DNA from: Deltaproteobacteria bacterium
Lineage (GTDB): Bacteria; Desulfobacterota; DSM-4660; Desulfatiglandales; B25-G16
Assembly: GCA_019310745.1 (NCBI GenBank)
Contig: JAFDDS010000029.1
Span: 1 to 7,313, forward strand
Direction: 5' to 3'
DNA: 7,313 nt
Within the stretch, counting starts at the first letter, position 1; the number at the start of each line of letters is the position of its first letter. A program made the position numbers and the translations under genes. The notes below the pieces were generated by a model, which saw only the letters and a program-made list of their open reading frames with translations, searched no databases and had not been told where the DNA came from. This document shows, piece after piece, positions 1-4,497 of the stretch.

Positions 1-66
1 CAATATGCTATAAGCATAAGGTGAAATACAAACAATAGGTAACTACTCGGGTTGTCAGGTTCACAT

Positions 67-88
67 CTGCCTGCTAGACGGCAGGCGG
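67..88. repeat. GC-rich hairpin inside copy A
   Basis: GCCTGC (69-74) pairs with GCAGGC (81-86) across the 6-nt loop TAGACG. A T-G wobble and a C-G pair extend the stem to 8 bp. It sits where copy B has its own GCCTG/CAGGC hairpin (3157-3187), so a stem at this position is conserved while the loop differs. No T-run follows, so it is not a typical intrinsic terminator. Confidence 0.6.
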
Positions 89-107
89 GGTTCAAGGTCT
101 CCCAATG

Positions 108-184
108 AAATCGGGATTGGTTATCTTATCTTCATACTTGCCTGTGTTAATCGTTTTTTAACGTTGAATCCCGATTTTATCGGG
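108..184. repeat. Overlapping inverted repeats inside copy A
   Basis: AAATCGGGATT (108-118) is the exact reverse complement of AATCCCGATTT (167-177), an 11-bp inverted repeat spaced by 48 nt. The right arm overlaps a second, compact hairpin: CCCGAT (170-175), loop TTT, ATCGGG (179-184). The two pairings are mutually exclusive, so the transcript could switch between a long and a short stem. Copy B has the same CCCGAT/ATCGGG stem at 3163-3177. Confidence 0.55.
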
Positions 185-215
185 AAACTTTAGAACTTTG
201 AACCTGAGTTGTTAC

Positions 216-355
216 GATAATAGTTGAATTTCATCAAAAGATAGGGTAGCAGAAAGATGTCCTTAAAAATTACTCATTCACTTATTTTTTCACCTTTGAC
301 GAATCGCATGCTATTGTAAGCAGTATTACTATAAATTAATAGAGGTTTTAAAACC
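216..355 (+). other. Leader region upstream of purM
   Basis: This stretch between copy A and purM is AT-rich and has no ORF. TTGACG at 296-301 resembles a -35 box, but no -10 box lies at the right distance; the best AT-rich hexamers (TATTAC at 324-329, TATAAA at 330-335) are 22 or more bases away. No purine riboswitch fold was recognised by eye. The purM ribosome-binding site AGAGG is at 341-345. Confidence 0.4.
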
Positions 356-1411
356 ATGACATATAATAAAAGAAAAGATAGTTACGCAGATGCTGGTGTA
401 GATATAGATGCTGGTAAAAATTTTGTTGAAATTATAAAGCCCATAGTAAGCAAGACATTTAAATCGAATGTCTTGAGTGATATAGGAGGCTATGCCGGTC
501 TTTACTCACTTAGCTTGGGAAACATTAAAAAACCCATTCTCGTTTCATCTACTGATGGGGTGGGCACAAAGTTAAAGATAGCTTTTATGCTCAATAAACA
601 CGACACAATTGGAATAGATCTGGTAGCCATGTGCGTCAATGATATTCTTGTACAGGGTGCAACCCCCCTTTTTTTTCTGGACTACCTTTCAATGGGCAAA
701 CTTGACCGTGATACAGCAGTAGAGATCATAAAGGGTATCACCAAGGGCTGCAAAGAGGCTAAATGTGCCCTAATCGGTGGGGAAACGGCTGAAATGCCTG
801 GATTTTATGCCAAAGAAGAATACGATCTTGCCGGATTCGCTATAGGGCTTGTAGATAATGATCAGATCATTGACGGCAGTGAGATCGCACTTGGACACCG
901 GTTGATCGGAATAGGCTCTAGTGGACTTCACAGCAATGGCTATTCTCTCGTCAGAAAAATATTTTTTGATACGCTCAAAATGTCTGTAAATGATTATGTT
1001 GATGAATTTGGAAGGACAGTTGGGGAAGAATTGCTCGAGCCAACAACGATTTATGCTAAGACGTTAAATCCCCTCATAAAAAATTTTCATATCTATGGAA
1101 TCTCCCACATAACCGGTGGTGGGATTACAGAAAACCTGCCCAGGATTCTACCCACTAATTGCAAAGCGGTGATAAGACAATTATCATGGACTCCGCAACC
1201 CATCTTTCACTTTATCAAGAAAGCGGGAAATCTCACTGAAGAGGAGATGATAAGAACCTTTAACAATGGTATCGGTCTGATACTTATCGTCGCTGAAAAG
1301 GATGTTCAAGATATTATGCAACAAATTCAGGCAATGGGAGAAAAGGCATACCAGATAGGATGGATAGAGGAAAGAAAACGAAAAGATTCTGCACTGAAAT
1401 TTATTGATTGA
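356..1411 (+). CDS. purM: Phosphoribosylformylglycinamidine cyclo-ligase (AIR synthetase)
   Basis: PurM closes the imidazole ring in de novo purine synthesis, converting formylglycinamidine ribonucleotide plus ATP to aminoimidazole ribonucleotide in the cytosol. The 351-residue length is close to the usual ~345. Family signatures appear in order: SYADAGVDIDAG (9-20), the SSTDGVGTKLK nucleotide loop (64-74), GIDLVAMCVNDILVQGA (86-102), LIGGETAEMPGFY (139-151), GIGSSGLHSNGYS (185-197), LLEPTTIY (226-233), HITGGGITENLPR (251-263) and FNNGIG (302-307). No key motif is missing. The ATG at 356 has AGAGG at 341-345 (10-nt spacing). It is followed after only 9 nt by the DUF523 gene, and no purN or other purine gene is in view. 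The last ~10 residues, rich in Lys and Arg, are a variable tail. Confidence 0.97.
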   Translation: MTYNKRKDSYADAGVDIDAGKNFVEIIKPIVSKTFKSNVLSDIGGYAGLYSLSLGNIKKPILVSSTDGVGTKLKIAFMLNKHDTIGIDLVAMCVNDILVQGATPLFFLDYLSMGKLDRDTAVEIIKGITKGCKEAKCALIGGETAEMPGFYAKEEYDLAGFAIGLVDNDQIIDGSEIALGHRLIGIGSSGLHSNGYSLVRKIFFDTLKMSVNDYVDEFGRTVGEELLEPTTIYAKTLNPLIKNFHIYGISHITGGGITENLPRILPTNCKAVIRQLSWTPQPIFHFIKKAGNLTEEEMIRTFNNGIGLILIVAEKDVQDIMQQIQAMGEKAYQIGWIEERKRKDSALKFID

Positions 1412-1413
1412 GG
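1410..1413 (+). promoter_or_regulatory. Ribosome-binding site overlapping the purM stop
   Basis: GAGG at 1410-1413 overlaps the purM stop codon TGA (1409-1411) and lies 7 nt before the TTG at 1421. This fixes the TTG as the start of the DUF523 gene and suggests that ribosomes ending purM help initiate the next gene. Confidence 0.65.
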
Positions 1414-1420
1414 TCACATT

Positions 1421-1897
1421 TTGTCTGTTTTGATAAGTAGCTGCCTCCTTGGCATTGAGTGCCGTTATGATGGTGGTCATAGCCGAGCTGAAGAAATTAT
1501 TGAAAAGGCACAAGAAATACAATTTATCCCTATCTGCCCTGAACAGTTAGGAGGTTTATCCACCCCCCGGACACCATCCTACATTGTTAAAGGCGATGGA
1601 AAAGGAGTCCTTTCCGGACATGCCCGGGTAATAAATTCTTTGGGAAAGGATGTAACAGAGGCCTTTATTAAAGGGGCTCAAGAAAGCCTTAAACTGGCAA
1701 GATTAACAGGCGCAACAAAGGCAATTTTAAAAAATAAAAGTCCCTCATGCGGCCTCAATACCCCATATTGTGAAACAGATACTGGATATGGTTTAGGTGT
1801 AACAGCTGCACTCCTTCTAAATGCCGGCATCACAATAATAGAAATAAATCCAGATGAAAAAAATAAAGACGTGATAGAAAAGTTACAACCTTTATGA
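1421..1897 (+). CDS. DUF523 family protein, TudS-like [4Fe-4S] protein
   Basis: This is a single-domain DUF523 protein of 158 residues. Visible family motifs are SSCLLGIECRYDG (6-18), CPEQLGGLSTPR (39-50), LKNKSPSCG (103-111) and GLGVTAALL near 124-132. Characterised members (TudS, thiouracil desulfidase) bind a [4Fe-4S] cluster through three cysteines and remove sulfur from 2- or 4-thiouracil without net redox chemistry. C8, C39 and C110 fit those ligands, with C14 and C117 as extra cysteines. Glu41 and the serines at 107 and 109 lie where catalytic residues would be expected. The substrate here is not shown by the sequence. The TTG start is chosen because the SSC motif must be included, no in-frame ATG precedes it, and the Shine-Dalgarno spacing is good. 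It is probably co-transcribed with purM. Confidence 0.88.
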   Translation: MSVLISSCLLGIECRYDGGHSRAEEIIEKAQEIQFIPICPEQLGGLSTPRTPSYIVKGDGKGVLSGHARVINSLGKDVTEAFIKGAQESLKLARLTGATKAILKNKSPSCGLNTPYCETDTGYGLGVTAALLLNAGITIIEINPDEKNKDVIEKLQPL

Positions 1898-1938
1898 AAG
1901 ATATCTTTAAGGTAATTCCCCACCAAAGTCTAAAGGTT
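1887..1938. terminator. Possible bidirectional terminator between convergent genes
   Basis: Two nested symmetries lie between the DUF523 gene and the convergent GNAT gene. AACCTTTA (1887-1894) is inverted as TAAAGGTT (1931-1938). Inside, AAAGATATCTTT (1897-1908) is a perfect 12-bp palindrome that extends, after a 4-nt bulge, to an ACCTT/AAGGT pairing (1888-1892 with 1909-1913). The stems are AT-rich and no clear T-run follows on either strand, so any terminator is weak. Confidence 0.35.
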
Positions 1939-2454
1939 TAATTCGAACATCTGCTCTTCTATGTCCTGGCCCCATTGCCTAACCTCATGAGTTTTACAGA
2001 GCCTGAATCCTTCTTTTTCATATAGATACCGTGCGGATTCCAGGCCTTTGAAGGTCCATAAATATATTCTTTTGTAGCCTGCCTCTTTGCAAAACTCGAT
2101 CGATTTTCTCAGCAATGTTTTGCCAATTCCACAATTGTGAAACCTTGGTGTAATAATAAACCACCGCAGGCGTGAGCCTTCCTTGCTTTCATTGCGCCCA
2201 TCTATGGCAATAGAGCCTGCAAACCCTCCTGCTACAGTAGCTGTCCACAAACCATCTCTATCTTCCTGAAATTCCCTCAGGAACTCTGAAAGCTCTCTTC
2301 CAACCTGTGTTTCAAAAGAGATATCTAATCCCCAATTTTCATAATAATAGATGGCGTGCTCCTCTGTTATCTTGCCAACAATCCCAGGGAAGCACTTAAT
2401 GAATTTGAGTTCACCCAATTGAAAACGCGTCAACCGCAAAATCTCCGATTGCAA
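1930..2454 (-). CDS. GNAT family N-acetyltransferase
   Basis: This 174-residue protein is a single GNAT domain that would transfer an acetyl group from acetyl-CoA to an unidentified amine. Strand 4 and the acetyl-CoA loop are seen in RLRWFIITPRFHNCGIGKTLL (95-115), where N-C-G-I-G replaces the usual R/Q-x-x-G-x-G/A pattern but keeps G-I-G. LWTFKGLESARYLYEKEGFRL (132-152) is the typical strand 5/helix 4 end. The early segment with HAIYYYENWGLDISFE (33-48) resembles the acetyltransferase half of MarR-GNAT fusion proteins, but no MarR domain is present. The TTG start at 2454 has no good ribosome-binding site. The frame is open upstream to a stop at 2506-2508, without an in-frame ATG, so the exact start is uncertain. 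It lies downstream of the ABM gene on the same strand, 128 nt away. Confidence 0.85.
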   Translation of the reverse strand: MQSEILRLTRFQLGELKFIKCFPGIVGKITEEHAIYYYENWGLDISFETQVGRELSEFLREFQEDRDGLWTATVAGGFAGSIAIDGRNESKEGSRLRWFIITPRFHNCGIGKTLLRKSIEFCKEAGYKRIYLWTFKGLESARYLYEKEGFRLCKTHEVRQWGQDIEEQMFELNL

Positions 2455-2539
2455 TGAATTAAGTAAAAATGAACGCAGTAGTATGCTGACACTGGAAAAG
2501 AATTTTTAACATAAAGAATATGGTGGGGTTTAAAAGACG

Positions 2540-2545
2540 ATTATA
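2540..2545 (-). promoter_or_regulatory. Possible -10 box upstream of the GNAT gene
   Basis: Read on the minus strand this is a perfect TATAAT, about 85 nt upstream of the GNAT start. No convincing -35 box lies 16-18 nt further upstream, so this is a weak call. It overlaps the edge of the hairpin at 2547-2571. Confidence 0.25.
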
Positions 2546-2546
2546 T

Positions 2547-2571
2547 TCAAAGATTCATCAAGATTCTTTGA
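2547..2571. repeat. AT-rich hairpin after the ABM gene
   Basis: TCAAAGA (2547-2553) is inverted as TCTTTGA (2565-2571) with an 11-nt loop, 12 nt past the ABM stop codon. The hexamer AGATTC also occurs twice directly (2551-2556, 2561-2566). It could end transcription of the ABM gene, but it lacks a GC-rich stem and a following T-run. Confidence 0.35.
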
Positions 2572-2582
2572 TAAAATTAACC

Positions 2583-2870
2583 CTATCCATAAAGATAAGC
2601 CTTCGCAACTGTTTTTTCTTCTAGACTGGCATCAATTTTTGCCTGAATCTCTTCTCTTGCTGGGTTATTATTCCAGGCATTCCAGTCTTCAAGGCTGTTC
2701 CATGTACTTATCACCATAAACTCGTCTGGATCGCTAATCCCTTTTAAGGTTTCACCAGAGATATATCCCTTTTGGCTCATAGCCTTTGATCGTAGCTCCA
2801 TTAAAAGGGGAAGCAAATCCTTCTGTTTACCTTTGGTCACTTTTCTGGTAATTATAACTTTTACTGCCAT
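2583..2870 (-). CDS. ABM-fold (antibiotic biosynthesis monooxygenase-like) small protein
   Basis: This 95-residue protein has the length and pattern of a stand-alone ABM domain, a ferredoxin-like dimeric alpha+beta barrel. Visible elements are a first strand VKVIITRKV (3-11), a helix around 14-31, GYISGETLKG (35-44), and FMVISTWNSLEDWNAWNNNPAREEI (51-75), where the tryptophans at 57, 63 and 66 are typical of the family. Members include cofactor-free quinol-forming monooxygenases, haem-degrading IsdG/HmoB-type enzymes and many of unknown role; nothing here decides among them. Proximity to haem genes is suggestive only, because the gene points away from them. The ATG at 2870 is well supported by a very strong ribosome-binding site 8 nt upstream. 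A candidate promoter lies at 2924-2952. Confidence 0.87.
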   Translation of the reverse strand: MAVKVIITRKVTKGKQKDLLPLLMELRSKAMSQKGYISGETLKGISDPDEFMVISTWNSLEDWNAWNNNPAREEIQAKIDASLEEKTVAKAYLYG

Positions 2871-2874
2871 TTTT

Positions 2875-2884
2875 CCTCCCTCCT
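2875..2884 (-). promoter_or_regulatory. Strong ribosome-binding site of the ABM gene
   Basis: On the minus strand this reads AGGAGGGAGG, followed by AAAA and the ATG at 2870. The AGGAGG core is 8 nt from the start codon. It is the strongest Shine-Dalgarno sequence in the window and implies efficient translation. Confidence 0.8.
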
Positions 2885-2923
2885 GATTTAGTTGCCTAAA
2901 ATATGGAACTTCACTTACATTTT

Positions 2924-2952
2924 AGATTACCAATACCCTGCAAATTTATCAA
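2924..2952 (-). promoter_or_regulatory. Candidate sigma-70-type promoter of the ABM gene
   Basis: On the minus strand, TTGATA (2952-2947) is followed after exactly 17 nt by TAATCT (2929-2924). The inferred transcript start is near 2917, giving a leader of about 47 nt. The -35 box abuts the 10-bp direct repeat that flanks copy B (2953-2962), so the element sits immediately upstream of this promoter. Confidence 0.45.
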
Positions 2953-2962
2953 CATAGATTTT
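2953..2962. repeat. Left target-site duplication of copy B
   Basis: CATAGATTTT occurs here and again, perfectly, at 3214-3223, directly flanking the inverted-repeat element. A 10-bp direct repeat at both borders is what transposition leaves behind. The last two bases may overlap the element end, so the true duplication could be 8-10 bp. Confidence 0.6.
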
Positions 2963-3018
2963 AACTACACAGGTTCAAAGTTCCCCGATAAATTGAGGTT
3001 CAATGGTTATTTGCTGAA

Positions 3019-3087
3019 CCATTAACCGTTAAATGCGGGTTTTTCATGAGCAGGTTGAGGAGTCTTGGCATGAACAACGGTTAATGG
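3019..3087. repeat. Nested inverted repeat inside copy B
   Basis: CCATTAACCGTT (3019-3030) and AACGGTTAATGG (3076-3087) form a perfect 12-bp inverted repeat around 45 nt. A second pair, TTCATG (3043-3048) and CATGAA (3069-3074), is nested inside. Copy A has no counterpart, so this block was gained by B or lost by A. Confidence 0.65.
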
Positions 3088-3102
3088 CTCCAAGTTGAAC
3101 CT

Positions 3103-3140
3103 CCCTCGACAGGCTCGGGACCCTGAGCGAAGTCGAAGGG
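3103..3140. repeat. 38-bp near-palindrome inside copy B
   Basis: CCCTCGAC (3103-3110) pairs with GTCGAAGGG (3132-3140) with one irregularity. Inside it, GCTCGGG (3113-3119) faces CCC-T-GAGC (3121-3128). The core CTTCGACTTCGCTCAGG (reverse strand) resembles short intergenic palindromes found scattered in many bacterial genomes. It has no match in copy A and may be an independent repeat that inserted into the element. Confidence 0.6.
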
Positions 3141-3156
3141 CTGAACTGTGAACCCC

Positions 3157-3187
3157 GCCTGTCCCGATATAATCGGGGCGGGCAGGC
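3157..3187. repeat. Compound GC-rich hairpin near the right end of copy B
   Basis: An inner perfect stem CCCGAT (3163-3168), loop ATA, ATCGGG (3172-3177) is carried on an outer stem GCCTG (3157-3161) with CAGGC (3183-3187), with an asymmetric internal loop. It is the positional counterpart of the copy A hairpin at 67-88. Confidence 0.6.
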
Positions 3188-3213
3188 TTGAACCTGGCAA
3201 CCTGGGTAGTTAC

Positions 3214-3223
3214 CATAGATTTT
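3214..3223. repeat. Right target-site duplication of copy B
   Basis: CATAGATTTT, identical to 2953-2962, starts directly after the right terminal repeat. Confidence 0.6.
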
Positions 3224-3235
3224 TATATAAATTTC

Positions 3236-3264
3236 TTGACAGGCTTAAGGCGTGCATGGAATAT
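3236..3264 (+). promoter_or_regulatory. Candidate promoter of the ahbC-resB-ccsA cluster
   Basis: TTGACA (3236-3241) is a perfect -35 consensus. The hexamer at the 17-nt spacing, GAATAT (3259-3264), is a poor -10 box, and better AT-rich hexamers such as TATAGC (3262-3267) are too far. The site begins 22 bp past the right end of copy B. It may need an activator, or the -10 may be misassigned. Confidence 0.4.
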
Positions 3265-3299
3265 AGCAATTTTAACAATAAATTTTGACGAGAGAAAAT

Positions 3300-4484
3300 A
3301 TGATCGGCATATCTAAATTATACTGTGGAACAGTTGAAGCATCTGATCCCATCAGATACGGAAGGCAATCAAAGGATCTGCCAGCTCACCTTCTTCAGTT
3401 TTCGTCTGATAAAAAACCGGTAGTCGTTTGGAATACTACCAGGGCCTGTAATTTAAATTGCATACACTGTTATGCCAGGGCTGTTCATCAAAGTCGCGAG
3501 AGGGAGTTAACCACAGAGGAAGGCTTTAATCTCATCGATGATCTGGCAACCTTTGGGGTACCAGTTCTTCTTTTCTCTGGAGGGGAACCCTTACTGCGGG
3601 CAGATTTGCCTGAGCTCACCAGATACGCCGTGAGTAAGGGTATAAGGGCAGTTATCTCTACTAATGGCACCCTTATTACTGAAGAAAAAGCCATGCTGTT
3701 AAAAAATGCTGGCGTTTCCTATGTAGGTATAAGTCTTGATGGGCTGGAGAAGGTGAACGATCACTTTAGAGGAGTTGAGGGCGCCTTTAAGAAGGCACTT
3801 AATGGGATAAAAAACTGCCAAAAGGTAGAACTTAAGGTTGGATTACGATTCACTATAAACAAGTTTAACATAGATCAGATGGCGGGTATCTTTGATCTCG
3901 CAGAAAAGATGAAGATCGAGAGGATCTGTTTTTACCATCTTGTTTATTCCGGCAGGGGATCAAATTTAGTTGATCAAGATCTCTCCTATAGTGAAACCAG
4001 GAAAATAGTAGATAGTATAATGGACAGGACCAAGGATATGTATAACAGGGGATTAAAAAAGGAGGTCTTGACTGTAGATAATCATGCCGATGGCCCCTAT
4101 CTCTATTTGAGGATGCTCAAAGAAAATAATCCTCGGGCAGGAGAAGTCTTAGAGCTTCTCAAGATGAATGGAGGAAATAGCTCAGGTGAAGGAATAGGCT
4201 GCGTAAGCTGGGATGGTTTAGTGTATGCAGATCAGTTCTGGCGCGAACATTCCTTTGGCAATGTTCTTGTGAGGCCCTTCAGTAAAATATGGTCTAATGT
4301 AACCAATCCTTTAATGGCCCAGCTGAAAGATAAACGCCGATATGTAAAGGGAAGATGCGCCAGTTGTAAGTGGCTTGATATATGCAGTGGTAACTTCCGA
4401 GCCAGGGCCGAGGCAGTAAGCGGCAATATATGGGGAGAGGATCCAGCCTGCTATCTAACAGATAAGGAAATAGGATTAGATTGA
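3300..4484 (+). CDS. ahbC: Radical SAM 12,18-didecarboxysiroheme deacetylase
   Basis: AhbC is recognised as a radical SAM enzyme of the siroheme-dependent (alternative) haem pathway. It removes two acetate side chains from 12,18-didecarboxysiroheme to give Fe-coproporphyrin III, which AhbD then converts to haem b. With the ATG at 3300 the protein has 394 residues. The N-terminal MIGISKLYCG, the RYGRQS segment and PAHLLQFS...KPVVVWN are characteristic of the AhbC group rather than of NirJ or AhbD. CNLNCIHC (C50, C54, C57) is the CxxxCxxC cluster loop and GGEP (94-97) the SAM-binding motif. C301, C353, C356, C362 and C384 form a SPASM/Twitch-like C-terminal region for an auxiliary cluster. An in-frame TTG at 3285 would add MTREN; the ATG is preferred because the family starts at MIGISK and GAGAG lies at 3290-3294. 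resB follows after 13 nt. Confidence 0.87.
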   Translation: MIGISKLYCGTVEASDPIRYGRQSKDLPAHLLQFSSDKKPVVVWNTTRACNLNCIHCYARAVHQSRERELTTEEGFNLIDDLATFGVPVLLFSGGEPLLRADLPELTRYAVSKGIRAVISTNGTLITEEKAMLLKNAGVSYVGISLDGLEKVNDHFRGVEGAFKKALNGIKNCQKVELKVGLRFTINKFNIDQMAGIFDLAEKMKIERICFYHLVYSGRGSNLVDQDLSYSETRKIVDSIMDRTKDMYNRGLKKEVLTVDNHADGPYLYLRMLKENNPRAGEVLELLKMNGGNSSGEGIGCVSWDGLVYADQFWREHSFGNVLVRPFSKIWSNVTNPLMAQLKDKRRYVKGRCASCKWLDICSGNFRARAEAVSGNIWGEDPACYLTDKEIGLD

Positions 4485-4497
4485 GGTGCATTGGAAA

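Larger units (their letters stand above)
39..215. mobile_element. MITE-like inverted-repeat element, copy A
   Basis: This non-coding element of 177 bp has imperfect terminal inverted repeats. The left end is GTAACTACTCGGGTT (39-53). The right end is AACCTGAGTTGTTAC (201-215), whose reverse complement matches the left end at 13 of 15 positions. It is the same family as the element at 2961-3213, read in the opposite direction: the first 26 bases match at about 22 positions, the 13-mer CAGGCGGGGTTCA (82-94) recurs exactly, and the distal end TATCGGGAAACTTT...GAACCTG is also shared. It has no coding capacity, so any movement would depend on a transposase elsewhere. The flanks ACAATAG (32-38) and ATAATAG (217-223) could be a decayed target duplication, but they are offset by one base and differ at one position. 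The two-copy homology is seen directly; the MITE label is inference. Confidence 0.65.
2961..3213. mobile_element. MITE-like inverted-repeat element, copy B
   Basis: This 253-bp non-coding element is the second copy of the family seen at 39-215, in opposite orientation. The left end TTAACTACACAGGTT (2961-2975) and the reverse complement of the right end AACCTGGGTAGTTAC (3199-3213) match at 13 of 15 positions. Both termini align with copy A, and TGAACCCCGCCTG (3149-3161) is the exact complement of copy A's 82-94. It is longer than copy A because of extra internal palindromes (3019-3087, 3103-3140). The flanking 10-bp direct repeat supports insertion by transposition. No transposase is encoded; the short open frame on the minus strand here (3022-3216) has no protein-like features. 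Confidence 0.75.

Noticed and set aside
4..18. TATGCT-ATA-AGCATA hairpin as a terminator of an upstream gene
   Set aside because: The stem is only 6 bp and AT-rich, no T-run follows, and no upstream gene is visible in the window.
39..215. CRISPR array or direct-repeat array
   Set aside because: The repeats here are inverted and irregularly spaced; there are no evenly spaced direct repeats with unique spacers anywhere in the window.
296..335. Sigma-70 promoter upstream of purM using TTGACG
   Set aside because: The nearest plausible -10 hexamers are 22 or more bases away, outside the working spacer range.
39..3213. Copies A and B as the ends of a composite transposon carrying purM, DUF523, GNAT and ABM genes
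   Set aside because: Each copy has its own terminal repeats, copy B has its own target duplication, neither encodes a transposase, and purM is a core gene. Two independent insertions explain the arrangement better.
3022..3216. 64-codon open frame on the minus strand within copy B
   Set aside because: It is made of the element's palindromes, has no ribosome-binding site and no protein-like pattern.
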